Shown in pieces: positions 56,660 to 64,000 of a stretch of 64,000 bases of DNA (positions within the stretch are counted from its first letter, which is position 1; every line of letters begins with the position of its first letter). Origin of the DNA: Nocardioides sp. YIM 152315. GTDB taxonomy: Bacteria; Actinomycetota; Actinomycetes; Propionibacteriales; Nocardioidaceae. A model generated the notes under the pieces. It had not been told where the DNA came from. It ran no database searches and saw only the letters and a program-made list of their open reading frames with translations. A program made the position numbers and the translations under genes. Location: contig NZ_JARGER010000012.1 in assembly GCF_029210375.1 (NCBI RefSeq), forward strand, positions 62,001 through 126,000, in the 5' to 3' direction.

Positions 56660-58126
56660 TCACCAGGCCTGCAGCGCCGCCGTACGACGCGACGCCTCGG
56701 CGACCTCGGCCGCCTTCAGGTCGGCGGCCGAGAGGTCGGCGTGGGAGGCCCACCACGCCTGCCCCGCAGCGGGCAGCGTGTGGATCGGGTCGTAGTACTC
56801 GTAGGTCCTGGTGAGGGCGTCGGCCGACGCCGCCTCGATCGAGGTGCGGTAGTTCTTCGTCCAGTAGGAGATGCCGTGCTCGGCGTCGTACGACGTCAGC
56901 TGGTGCACCCAGCGCTTGCCGACGAACGGGACGTCGCACACGATGCGCGGGGTCGCGAAGCCCGGGAGGTAGCCCATGATGTGGTGCTGCAGCCGCTGCG
57001 CGTCGGCGACCGAGACCCGCCAGTGCTCCGAGAACGGGATCATGTCGCACATGTAGAAGTAGTAGGGCATGACCTGCGCGCCGTCGAGCAGCCGGAAGCA
57101 GAGGTCGAGCAGCGCGTGCGGGTCGGCGTTGACCCCGTTGAGCAGCACGCCCTGGTTGCGCACGTCGCGGACCCCCGCCTCGAGCATCGCCGCGGACGCC
57201 CGCGCGACCAGCGGGGTGATCGAGTTGGCGTGGTTGGCGTGCGTGTGGATCGCGAGCGAGACACCGCGGGAGCGGGCGAGGCCGGCGACCCGCGAGACGC
57301 CGTCGACCACGTCGTCCTGCAGCCAGTGCTGGGGCAGCCCGATCAGCGCCTTGGTCGCGAGCCGGATGTCGCGGATGTTCTCGATCTCGAGCAGCCGGGT
57401 GAGGAAGTCCTCCAGCCGCGGCCACGGCATGTTGGCCACGTCTCCACCGGAGACGACGACGTCGCGGACCTGCGGCGTACGACGCAGGTAGTCGAGCATC
57501 GTGCCGAGGCGGTCCTGGGGCTTGCCGGCGAACTTGAGCTTGTCGACGGTCGGCGTCGAGTTGCCGACCAGGTCCATGCGGGTGCAGTGCCCGCAGTACT
57601 GCGGGCAGGTCGGCAGCAGCTCGGCGAGCACCTTCGTGGGGTAGCGGTGGGTGAGCCCCTCGGCCACCCACATGTCGTGCTCGTGCAGCGAGTCGCGGGT
57701 GGCGTGTGGGTGCGACGGCCAGTCGGTGCGCCGGTCGGAGAACACCGGGATCATGTAGTGCCGGATCGGGTCGCCGTAGAAGGCGTCGGTCATCGACCCG
57801 GGACCGCCCGGAACGAAGGTGGGCACCATCGTGTTCATCATCTGCGGCGGCACGAGCATCGACATCGTGGCCCGCTCGGCCTGGTCGCGCTCGAGGTCGG
57901 CGTAGAAGCGCTCGTCGAGCAGGTCGCCCATCAGCTCGCGCAGCTGCTTGAGGTTCTTCACGCAGTGGGCCCGCTGCCACTGCACGGACTCCCACTCGGC
58001 GGCCGTGACGTCGCGCCACCCCGGGAAGCGGGTCCAGTCGGGCTCGACCAGCTCGGCGCGCCGGTAGGGGTAGGGCTGGCCGGTCTGGTCCTCGACGAGC
58101 GCTGCGATGGACGTCTCGATGCTCAT
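56660..58126 (-). CDS. lysine 2,3-aminomutase family radical SAM enzyme
   Basis: A 488-residue KamA-type enzyme. Cys174, Cys178 and Cys181 (CPQYCGHC) bind the 4Fe-4S cluster that cleaves SAM. Also present are the glycine region VVVSGGDVANM, LLNGVNADPHALLDLC and, near the PLP site, GYLPGFATPRIVCDVPFVGKRW with a Lys in the position of the PLP lysine. The expected reaction is conversion of L-lysine to L-beta-lysine, though glutamate 2,3-aminomutases share this fold. The ATG overlaps the TGA of the leader-peptide element. A GNAT acetyltransferase lies upstream, which raises the possibility of an acetyl-beta-lysine product. Confidence 0.9.
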   Translation of the reverse strand: MSIETSIAALVEDQTGQPYPYRRAELVEPDWTRFPGWRDVTAAEWESVQWQRAHCVKNLKQLRELMGDLLDERFYADLERDQAERATMSMLVPPQMMNTMVPTFVPGGPGSMTDAFYGDPIRHYMIPVFSDRRTDWPSHPHATRDSLHEHDMWVAEGLTHRYPTKVLAELLPTCPQYCGHCTRMDLVGNSTPTVDKLKFAGKPQDRLGTMLDYLRRTPQVRDVVVSGGDVANMPWPRLEDFLTRLLEIENIRDIRLATKALIGLPQHWLQDDVVDGVSRVAGLARSRGVSLAIHTHANHANSITPLVARASAAMLEAGVRDVRNQGVLLNGVNADPHALLDLCFRLLDGAQVMPYYFYMCDMIPFSEHWRVSVADAQRLQHHIMGYLPGFATPRIVCDVPFVGKRWVHQLTSYDAEHGISYWTKNYRTSIEAASADALTRTYEYYDPIHTLPAAGQAWWASHADLSAADLKAAEVAEASRRTAALQAW

Positions 58127-58206
58127 GCGCGTACTCGCTTCGCTCCGTGCGCGCCTGAGGCTCGGGATGCGCCGTGTTGAATGATTCGCTCGCTGCGCTC
58201 GCTCAT
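58123..58206 (-). repeat. MIRU-like element, copy D, coupled leader of the aminomutase
   Basis: An ATG-started 27-codon frame encoding MSERSERIIQ, then HGASRASG, then AHGAKRVRA. Its TGA overlaps the aminomutase ATG (ATGA). It begins 7 nt after TACCCT, so the peptide can be read from a leaderless mRNA. It is the clearest copy, with its own promoter and start, and lies in the same orientation to its gene as the other three. Confidence 0.82.
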
Positions 58207-58213
58207 GTCTCTG

Positions 58214-58219
58214 AGGGTA
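58214..58219 (-). promoter_or_regulatory. leaderless -10 for leader copy D
   Basis: TACCCT on the minus strand, 7 nt before the ATG at 58206. Confidence 0.6.
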
Positions 58220-58266
58220 GGCGTGGATCTTGCGGTCGTGCAAACGAAACGCCGCAGATCCTGCGG

Positions 58267-58860
58267 TCAGAGCAGCGCGCTGGCCGCCAACGTACGGCGC
58301 ACCGCGGGGTCGTCGGCCGCGACGCCGTACCGCCGCAGGTAGACGGTCTCGACCAGGTCGCGCAGGGCGGGCTCCGGCTCGTCGGCGAGCGGGGTGTCCA
58401 TCAGCAGCAGTCGCGGCGCGTGGCCGTCGTCGTGCGGGGGGAGGTACTCCCGCACCGGCCGCAGCCGACCGCCGAGGCGCTCGTAGAAGACGATCCGCCG
58501 GCGGTGCTCGTCCACCGACGCGGGGGAGAGGCCCGGTTCCTCGGGGTCCTCGACGTCCCAGACGAGCCGGGTGCGCCCGTCGGCGGCGAGCCGCTCGGTG
58601 AGCAGCCGCCACATCGCCGACCCGGTGCCGCGGCCGCGACGCCCGACGGCGTAGTAGCGCAGGAACGTCCACGTCGTCCCGGCGAGGTCGCGCACGAGCG
58701 CCAGCCCGGCCGGTCCCTCGTCGTCGATCAGCACGAGCATCCGGTCGACCGCGAGGTCGTCGAAGGGCGCGCGCAGCTCGGCCGGGAACGCGCCCTCGTA
58801 GATCGCGCGCACGTCCTCGCGCTGTTCCGCCGTCAGCGACGACGCGTCGACCAGGCTCAC
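58267..58860 (-). CDS. GNAT family N-acetyltransferase
   Basis: A 197-residue acetyltransferase. The central strand and acetyl-CoA loop are TFLRYYAVGRRGRGTGSAMWRLLTERL (R-R-G-R-G-T-G), followed by RLVWDVEDPEEPG and the family's terminal RRRIVFYERLGGR. The acceptor is unknown. It is coupled by GTGA to the amidohydrolase upstream and is 60 bp before leader element D. If it works with the aminomutase it could acetylate beta-lysine, as AblB does in the AblA/AblB osmolyte pathway, but AblB is longer and this assignment is speculative. Confidence 0.86.
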   Translation of the reverse strand: MSLVDASSLTAEQREDVRAIYEGAFPAELRAPFDDLAVDRMLVLIDDEGPAGLALVRDLAGTTWTFLRYYAVGRRGRGTGSAMWRLLTERLAADGRTRLVWDVEDPEEPGLSPASVDEHRRRIVFYERLGGRLRPVREYLPPHDDGHAPRLLLMDTPLADEPEPALRDLVETVYLRRYGVAADDPAVRRTLAASALL

Positions 58861-60467
58861 CTCTCCCAGACCACCTCTCCGGCCAGCACCGTCGAGAGCA
58901 CCTCGATGTCGCGGATCCCGGCCGGGTCGACGGTAGCGGGGTCGTCGGAGAGCACCGCGAGGTCGGCGTACTTCCCGACCGCGATCGTGCCGCGGTCGCG
59001 CTCCGCGTGGGAGGCGTACGCCGAGCCGAGCGTGTACGCCGTGAGCGCCTCGAGGCCGCCGATCGCCTCCTCCGGGCCGCAGGGCAGTCCACCGTCGGTC
59101 AGCCGGTTGACCATGTCGTGCATCCCGCGCAGCGGCGCCCCGTCGACGACCGGCCGGTCGGAGCTGCCCGGCGGGGTGAGGCCGGCGTCGAGCAGCGACC
59201 GGTAGCGGTAGGCCCAGCCGGCGCGCTCCGGGCCGAGCGCGCGGAGCATGCCGTCGCCGATCTCGCCGACGAACCGGCCCTGGGGCACCGGGACGACGCC
59301 GAGCGCGGCCGCGCGCGCGACCTGGTCGGGCCGGGAGACCCCGAAGTGCTCGACGCGGTGGCGCACGTCGGGCCGCGGCCAGCGTCGCTGCGCCTCCTCG
59401 ACGGCGTCGAGCACGAGGTCGATGGCGGCGTCGCCGATCGCGTGGGCCGCGACCCGCCAGCCGGAGCGGTGCGCCTCGACGATCCGGCTTCGGAGCGCGG
59501 CGGCGTCGCCCTGGAGGAAGCCGCGCTCGCCGGGGGTGTCGGCGAAGTCCTCGGTCATCGCGCAGGTGTGCCCGATGAGCGAGCCGTCGCTGAAGATCTT
59601 CACCGGACCGATCCGCAGGCGGTCGTCGCCGAGGCCGGTGCGGATGCCGAGGTCCAGGCCGAGCGTGAGGTCGTCGGACTCGTGCGCGGGGAGCTCGTGC
59701 AGGACGTCGGCCGCCACCATCAGCTCGACCCGCACCGGCAGCCGGCCCAGGTCGCGGGCGCGCTGGTAGGCCGCCACCTCGACCGGGCTCTTGCCGATCC
59801 AGCCGCCGCCGACGCCCGCCTCCGTGACGCTGGTGAGACCCTGCGACAGATAGACCGCCCCGGCGCGCTCGATCGCGTCGACCAGCGTGTCGACGGGGTA
59901 GGGGAGGACCAGCCGGTTGAGCAGCTGCTGGGCCTGCTCCTGGAGCAGGCCGGTCGGCCGGCCGGACGCGTCGGTGACCACGAGGCCGCCGGGGACGTCG
60001 ACGGGGGCCTCGGCGATGCCGAGCTCCGCGAGCAGCGGCCCGTTGACCACGCACATGTGGCCCGAGGTGTGCTTGAGCCACACGTTCCGGCCCGGCGCGG
60101 CGCGGTCGAGCGCGTCGCGGTCGGGGTGCGCACCGATCTTGTTCTCGTCGTACCCCGCCCCGACGATCCACTCGCCCTCGGGCGCCTCGGCGGCCCGTCT
60201 CGCGATCGCGTCGTAGAGCGCGTCGAGCGTCGGCACCCGGAGGTCGACCTCGGCCAGGGAGAGGCCGTACCACGCCATGTGGTTGTGCGCGTCGTGGAAG
60301 CCCGGAGTGACGACGGCGCCACCGAGGTCGACGGTGCGGTGGGCGGCCACCTCCTCGAGGGCGACGACCCGGTCGCGCCAGATCGCCACGGCGCTCACGA
60401 CGTCGTCGTGGGCGGGCCCCTCGAGCGTGCGCACCCGGGCGTTGGTCAGCAGCAGGTCCGCCTTCAC
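58857..60467 (-). CDS. amidohydrolase family protein, YtcJ-like
   Basis: A 536-residue metal-dependent hydrolase of the amidohydrolase_3 (YtcJ) group: the N-terminal strand barrel LLTNARVRTLEG, metal His in VTPGFHDAHNHMAWYG, KIFSDGSLIGHTCAM, VAAHAIGDAAIDLVLDAVE and RVEHFGVSRPDQV, and the final SAYASHAERDRGTIAVGKYADLAVL. These usually hydrolyse N-formyl, N-carbamoyl or cyclic amide bonds. The GTG overlaps the stop of the acyl-CoA ligase (GTGA) and its own stop overlaps the GNAT GTG. The substrate is unknown. Confidence 0.88.
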   Translation of the reverse strand: MKADLLLTNARVRTLEGPAHDDVVSAVAIWRDRVVALEEVAAHRTVDLGGAVVTPGFHDAHNHMAWYGLSLAEVDLRVPTLDALYDAIARRAAEAPEGEWIVGAGYDENKIGAHPDRDALDRAAPGRNVWLKHTSGHMCVVNGPLLAELGIAEAPVDVPGGLVVTDASGRPTGLLQEQAQQLLNRLVLPYPVDTLVDAIERAGAVYLSQGLTSVTEAGVGGGWIGKSPVEVAAYQRARDLGRLPVRVELMVAADVLHELPAHESDDLTLGLDLGIRTGLGDDRLRIGPVKIFSDGSLIGHTCAMTEDFADTPGERGFLQGDAAALRSRIVEAHRSGWRVAAHAIGDAAIDLVLDAVEEAQRRWPRPDVRHRVEHFGVSRPDQVARAAALGVVPVPQGRFVGEIGDGMLRALGPERAGWAYRYRSLLDAGLTPPGSSDRPVVDGAPLRGMHDMVNRLTDGGLPCGPEEAIGGLEALTAYTLGSAYASHAERDRGTIAVGKYADLAVLSDDPATVDPAGIRDIEVLSTVLAGEVVWER

Positions 60468-61882
60468 AGCTTGCTCTTCTCGACCCGGTGCGACGGCGTC
60501 AGAGGCAGGTCGTCGCGGAACTCCCAGAGGCGCGGCACCTTGAACCCCGCGAGCCGCTCCTCGCACCACGCCGTCAGGGCCTCGGAGGACGCGCCCGGTG
60601 CCACGACGTACGCCTTGACCTCCTCGCCCCGGATCTCGTCCGGTACGCCGACCACCGCGGCCAGCCGGACCGCGGGGTGGGCGAGCAGCACCTCCTCGAC
60701 CTCGCGCGCCGCGACGTTCTCGCCGCTGCGGCGGATCATGTCCTTCAGGCGCCCGGTCAGGTAGACGCGGCCCCGGTCGTCGAGCCGCGCCAGGTCCCCG
60801 GTGGGGAACCAGCCGCCGACGAACGGGTCGGGGTGGCCCAGGTAGCCGTCCATCATCCCGGGCCCCCGCAGCCACATCTGGCCGTCGTCGTCGATGCGCA
60901 CCTCGCGGTGCGCGGCGGGGCGCCCCAGGCAGCCGGTGCCGACGAGCTCGTCGTGGTCGGCGGGGGAGACGCGGAGGTCGGCGCCGGTCTCGGTCATGCC
61001 GAACGCCTCGAACCAGGGCACGCCCCACCGCTCCTCGAGGTCCGAGTGCAGTGCGGTGGGGATGGCCGAGCACTGCACCGCGCGCACCCGGTGGTCCCGA
61101 TCGGCGGGGTCGGGCGGGATCTTCAGCAGCAGCGTCGGCATCGCCGCGAGGCAGTAGAAGTAGGTGACCTCGTGGCGGCGCACCGCCTCCCAGAAGCTCG
61201 AGGGGTGGAAGCCGTCGAGGACGACCAGGTGGGCGCCGGACATCAGCGCGGTGACGACGTTCCACATCGGGTCGAGGTAGAAGAACGGCTGCGCGGTGAG
61301 CATGACGTCGTCGGAGGTGATGCGCGGGAACTCCTCGACCAGGCTGGCGGCCAGCGTCGTCCAGTACCGGTGGGAGAGCAGGCAGCCCTTGGGCCGACCG
61401 GTGGTGCCCGAGGTGTACTGGACGTTGACGATCGTCGCGGCGTCGACCGGGCCCTGCTCGAACTCGCCATCCGGCTCCAGCGCGTCGACCAGCACCACCG
61501 CCGGCGCGGGCGCCAGCGCGCGCAGACGCTCGGCGTACGCCGAGGAGGTGACCGCCAGTCGCACGTCGGCGTCGTCGAGGAGGTGCTGGGCGTCGACGGT
61601 CCGGTAGCGGACGTTCAGCGGCACGATCGCCGCGCCGAGCCGGGCGAGCGCCAGCCAGACCAGCGGGAACTCCGGCTCGTTGTCGAGCATCACCGCGACC
61701 CGGTCGCCCGCGGCCACGCCGCGTTCGCGCAGCGCCTGGGCCAGGGCCGCCGTCCGGGCCCCCACGTCGGCGAACGTGAGCGTCCGCTCGGACCGGTCGG
61801 CCGCCACGAACGTCCAGGCCGACCGCTCCGGCCAGCGCTCCTCGGCCCAGACCAGGAGCGAGACCAGTGTGCGCTCACCCAC
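60464..61882 (-). CDS. AMP-dependent acyl-CoA synthetase/ligase
   Basis: A 472-residue ANL-superfamily ligase. The P-loop is YTSGTTGRPKGCLLSHR, followed by FEAFGMTETG, WFPTGDLARLDDRGRVYLTGRLKDMIRRSGENV and the C-terminal lysine region LTPSHRVEKSKL. It is shorter than most, resembling CaiC/crotonobetaine or carnitine-CoA ligases and other small aryl/acyl ligases. The GTG at 61882 overlaps the hydratase stop by 8 bp; an ATG at 61915 is also in frame. With the hydratase and amidohydrolase it suggests CoA-dependent breakdown of an amide- or amine-bearing acid (inference). Confidence 0.89.
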   Translation of the reverse strand: MGERTLVSLLVWAEERWPERSAWTFVAADRSERTLTFADVGARTAALAQALRERGVAAGDRVAVMLDNEPEFPLVWLALARLGAAIVPLNVRYRTVDAQHLLDDADVRLAVTSSAYAERLRALAPAPAVVLVDALEPDGEFEQGPVDAATIVNVQYTSGTTGRPKGCLLSHRYWTTLAASLVEEFPRITSDDVMLTAQPFFYLDPMWNVVTALMSGAHLVVLDGFHPSSFWEAVRRHEVTYFYCLAAMPTLLLKIPPDPADRDHRVRAVQCSAIPTALHSDLEERWGVPWFEAFGMTETGADLRVSPADHDELVGTGCLGRPAAHREVRIDDDGQMWLRGPGMMDGYLGHPDPFVGGWFPTGDLARLDDRGRVYLTGRLKDMIRRSGENVAAREVEEVLLAHPAVRLAAVVGVPDEIRGEEVKAYVVAPGASSEALTAWCEERLAGFKVPRLWEFRDDLPLTPSHRVEKSKL

Positions 61883-62636
61883 GGTTGAAGGCCTCGGTGG
61901 GCGCGGCGCTCTCACCCGAGAGGGAGGTGAGGATCGCGTGGTCGACCTCGCGCACCATCGCGTCCTCCAGGGTCGCGTCGATGCCGTGGTCGAGCACCTG
62001 CTTGGCGAGGCTCAGGGCCAGCGGCGGGCGCTCGGCCAGGCGCCGCGCCAGCTCGAGGGCGGCGGTCTCGTGCTCGCCGGGGACCACGACGCGCGCGACC
62101 AGGCCCAGCCGACCGGCCTCCGCCCCGGTGACCCGATCGCCGAGAAGCAGCAGCTCCTTGGCCTTCGCCCAGCCGACCAGCGCCGGCAGCAGCTTGGAGA
62201 CGCCGCCGGTGACGCTCAGGCCGACCCCGACCTCGGGGAACCCGAACTGCGCGTCCTCGCTGGCGACGACGACGTCGCAGGCGAGCGCGAACTCGCAGCC
62301 GGCGCCCAGCGCGTAGCCGTGGACCGCGGCGACCACGGCGCCGGGGAAGCGCCGCACCAGGCGGGTGACGTCCTGGATCTCCTCGAGCCGCGCCCGGGTC
62401 TGCGCCGGCGTCTCCACCGGCTCGGGCTCCTTGAGGTCGTGTCCGGCGCAGAAGGCCCGGCCGCGTCCGGCGAGCACCACCACCCGCGCGCCCTCGCGCG
62501 CGGCACGCGCCAGCGCGGCTGACAGACCCTCGGTCAACGCCGGCGTCACGGCGTTGAGCCGGTGCGGACGGTTGAGGTGGATCCGCGCGACGTTCCCGTC
62601 GCGGACGTACTCGACGGCTGCGGTCTCGACCGACAC
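61875..62636 (-). CDS. enoyl-CoA hydratase/isomerase family protein
   Basis: A 253-residue crotonase-fold protein. The oxyanion-hole segments are VVVLAGRGRAFCAGHDLKEP and VHGYALGAGCEFALACDVVVASEDAQFGFPEVGVGLS, with Glu near the position of the catalytic acids of hydratases. The GTG at 62636 has AAGGAG 6 nt upstream. Four imperfect 9-bp repeats lie just before that site. It starts the leftward operon with the ligase, amidohydrolase and GNAT genes. The first residues SVETAAVEYVRDGNVARIHLNRP are typical of the family. Confidence 0.92.
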   Translation of the reverse strand: MSVETAAVEYVRDGNVARIHLNRPHRLNAVTPALTEGLSAALARAAREGARVVVLAGRGRAFCAGHDLKEPEPVETPAQTRARLEEIQDVTRLVRRFPGAVVAAVHGYALGAGCEFALACDVVVASEDAQFGFPEVGVGLSVTGGVSKLLPALVGWAKAKELLLLGDRVTGAEAGRLGLVARVVVPGEHETAALELARRLAERPPLALSLAKQVLDHGIDATLEDAMVREVDHAILTSLSGESAAPTEAFNRG

Positions 62637-62648
62637 GGTCGGCTCCTT

Positions 62649-62684
62649 GCTCTCGGGGCTCTCGGGGCTCTCGGCGCTCTCGGT
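62649..62684. repeat. 9-bp tandem repeat in the hydratase leader
   Basis: Four head-to-tail 9-bp units (GCTCTCGGG with two changed last bases) between the putative -10 at 62690-62695 and the ribosome site of the hydratase gene. In the mRNA they give repeated CCGAGAG(C). Copy number could vary and alter leader length. Confidence 0.75.
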
Positions 62685-62689
62685 GGACC

Positions 62690-62695
62690 ACAGTA
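62690..62695 (-). promoter_or_regulatory. putative -10 of the hydratase operon
   Basis: TACTGT on the minus strand, 53 nt before the GTG at 62636. It gives a leader of about 45 nt that contains the 9-bp repeats and the AAGGAG site. Confidence 0.4.
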
Positions 62696-62696
62696 T

Positions 62697-63163
62697 GGGC
62701 GGGCGAGGGGCCGGCCGACGCGCCCGGGCCGGCCCCGTCGCCGCGGGCGGGAGCGCCGGCCGCTGCGGTCCCGGGCGGACCAGCGCGGCGCGTCGCCACC
62801 GACACGCCGACGAACGTGGAAAATTTTGACCGGATCGCGCGCCGCCGCAGGCCTGTCTGACCTGCGGCTTCGCGCATCCGTGCAGGTCATCGGACGGTTG
62901 ACAGCGGGCGGATCGCGCACCACTGTGGCGCGGTCCGTTCATGCAGATCGCGGTTGACGGACCGACGTCCGAGTGGCCGGGTCGGGGGTGGGCGTGCCAC
63001 CCACACGTCCGACCCTGTTCGCGGAGGTCGGCCCGTCAGCCCGAGAGCGGACGCGGAAGGGACCCGCGTCCCCTAGACAACAGCACGGCCCCGGCAGCCG
63101 GTCGGGTTCGGGTTGGTCCGAAGGGCGCGGGATCCTTCCGGGGAGCGTTTCGCCTCCGGGAGA
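62697..63163. other. 467-bp intergenic region with inverted repeats
   Basis: No gene is supported. The region holds an AT-rich GGAAAATTTTGACC patch (62818-62831), a 7-bp inverted repeat GACCTGC/GCAGGTC (62859-62888), an 8-bp inverted repeat CGGTCCGT/ACGGACCG (62931-62964), and a near-repeat of CGGATCGCGCNCC (62831 and 62909 regions). TTGACA at 62898 is a possible -35 but no good -10 follows it at the right distance. The rest to lnt is GC-rich without evident structure. Confidence 0.5.
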
Positions 63164-63169
63164 TATCGT
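63164..63169 (+). promoter_or_regulatory. leaderless -10 for lnt
   Basis: TATCGT, 7 nt before the lnt GTG at 63177. Confidence 0.5.
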
Positions 63170-63176
63170 CGGGGCC

Positions 63177-64000
63177 GTGCTGCCACGGATCCTGGTGGCC
63201 GCCTTGTGCGGCGTGGGCCTCTCGCTCGCGTTCGAGCCCGTCGCCCAGCCGGTCGTGATCCCGCTCTGCATCGCCGGGTTCGCGCTGTGCTGCCGCGGGC
63301 TGCGGCTGCGCAGCGGGTGGGTCCCCGCCCTCGCGTTCGGCATCGGCTTCCAGTGGGTGCACCTGTTCTGGATGCGCGCCGTCGGCCCGGACGCCTGGCT
63401 CGCGCTCGCGACCGTGGAGGCCGTGTTCATCGCCCTCCTCGGCTCGCTCACCACGGTCCTCGTCCGGCATCGCTGGTGGCCGCTGTGGGTGGCGGCCGGC
63501 TGGACGACGATCGAGGTCTGGCGCAGCGGCTGGCCGTTCAGCGGGATGCCGTGGGGGCGGCTGGCGTTCGCCACCGCCGACACGTTCGTCGCGGACTCGC
63601 TGCCCTGGATCGGCTCGGTGGGCGTCAGCTTCGTGCTGGCGCTCAGCGGCACGCTCCTCGCGTGGCTCGTCGTCGCGCGCGGCCGGGAGCGGCGGTTGGC
63701 GGCCGGCCTGCTCGCCGGGCTGGTGGCGGTCTCGCTCCTGCCGGTGGCGGTCTCGTGGCAGGGAGAGCGTTCGGGGACCGCGGTCGTGGCCGCCGTCCAG
63801 GGGGACGTCCCCGGGGACGGCGACGACATCCTCTACGACTACCGCCAGGTCACGCAGAACCACGTCGACGTCACGACCCGGCTCGCCGACGACGTCGCCG
63901 CCGGCCGGGAGCCCGCACCGGACTTCGTGGTCTGGCCGGAGAACTCCACCGCGATCGACCCGTTCCGCGACCAGCAGACCAACGCCGGGATCCTGGCGGC
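63177..64000 (+). CDS. lnt: apolipoprotein N-acyltransferase, 3' end beyond window
   Basis: Adds the third acyl chain to the N-terminal Cys of lipoproteins at the outer face of the membrane. The first 274 codons are visible. Six or so membrane segments (from LPRILVAALCGVGLSLAFEP to LLAGLVAVSLLPVAVSW) are followed by the start of the nitrilase-like domain, VVAAVQGDVPGDGDD and DFVVWPENSTAIDPF. GWPFSGMPWGRLAF is typical of the family. The GTG start is 7 nt after TATCGT. In mycobacteria the homologue is fused to or beside Ppm1; the next gene is beyond the window. Presence of a lipoprotein (the FKBP at 43270) gives it a substrate. Confidence 0.93.
   Translation, partial: MLPRILVAALCGVGLSLAFEPVAQPVVIPLCIAGFALCCRGLRLRSGWVPALAFGIGFQWVHLFWMRAVGPDAWLALATVEAVFIALLGSLTTVLVRHRWWPLWVAAGWTTIEVWRSGWPFSGMPWGRLAFATADTFVADSLPWIGSVGVSFVLALSGTLLAWLVVARGRERRLAAGLLAGLVAVSLLPVAVSWQGERSGTAVVAAVQGDVPGDGDDILYDYRQVTQNHVDVTTRLADDVAAGREPAPDFVVWPENSTAIDPFRDQQTNAGILA

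Overview
The window is very GC-rich (about 70% by eye) and densely coded on both strands, as expected for an actinobacterium. The gene content fits Nocardioides or a near relative (Nocardioidaceae). It has mycothiol synthesis (mshC), a complete Pup-proteasome locus (arc/mpa, dop, pup, prcB, prcA, pafA, pafB, pafC), tatA/tatC and helY. From uppP to the exonuclease, the order broadly mirrors the Mycobacterium tuberculosis block from Rv2136c down to about Rv2090. No plasmid, phage, IS element or CRISPR array was seen. The genus is inference; the gene order is read from the sequence.

Layout. 1-12.9 kb: two coupled acyl-CoA dehydrogenases (the first cut by the window edge), a histone-H1-like protein, galK, guaB1, a BCCT transporter, an HTH-less LysR-type sensor domain, a molybdopterin oxidoreductase with its flavin reductase, and a FadD17-like steroid acyl-CoA ligase. 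The ligase is divergent from an unknown gene across an exact KstR-type operator. 13-19.8 kb: an LCP cell-wall ligase, a CHAP hydrolase, tRNA-Leu(GAG), an M20 peptidase and an aldo/keto reductase. 19.8-36 kb: uppP, corA, the phosphatase/DUF3090/SCO1664/mshC operon, a PAC2 protein, metH, a HAD hydrolase, a RecB-like nuclease, an M50 protease, trmI and arc. 36-51.6 kb: dop, pup, prcBA, pafA, an FKBP lipoprotein, pafBC, tatAC, a lipid kinase and helY. 51.6-55 kb: an accessory cassette under a MarR regulator with duplicated operators. 55-64 kb: a FEN-type exonuclease, an Lrp regulator, and a leftward operon (enoyl-CoA hydratase, acyl-CoA ligase, amidohydrolase, GNAT, lysine 2,3-aminomutase), then the start of lnt.

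Expression. About twenty genes start 6-8 nt after a TANNNT hexamer (mostly TAGGNT), the layout of leaderless transcripts. Within operons the usual junction is a GTGA or ATGA stop/start overlap.

The most unusual feature is a dispersed element that encodes a 27-residue peptide (MSERSE... to ...AHGAKRVRA) whose TGA stop overlaps the start codon of the next gene. Four copies precede dop (shortened to 10 residues), prcB, the gene after metH, and the aminomutase. The arrangement recalls mycobacterial MIRU elements but the sequence is different. Other structures not explained by genes are two tandem 88-bp hairpin elements (14562-14761), a 62-bp nested palindrome between prcA and pafA, a 24-bp palindrome at 56591, and a leaderless 24-residue ORF coupled to helY.
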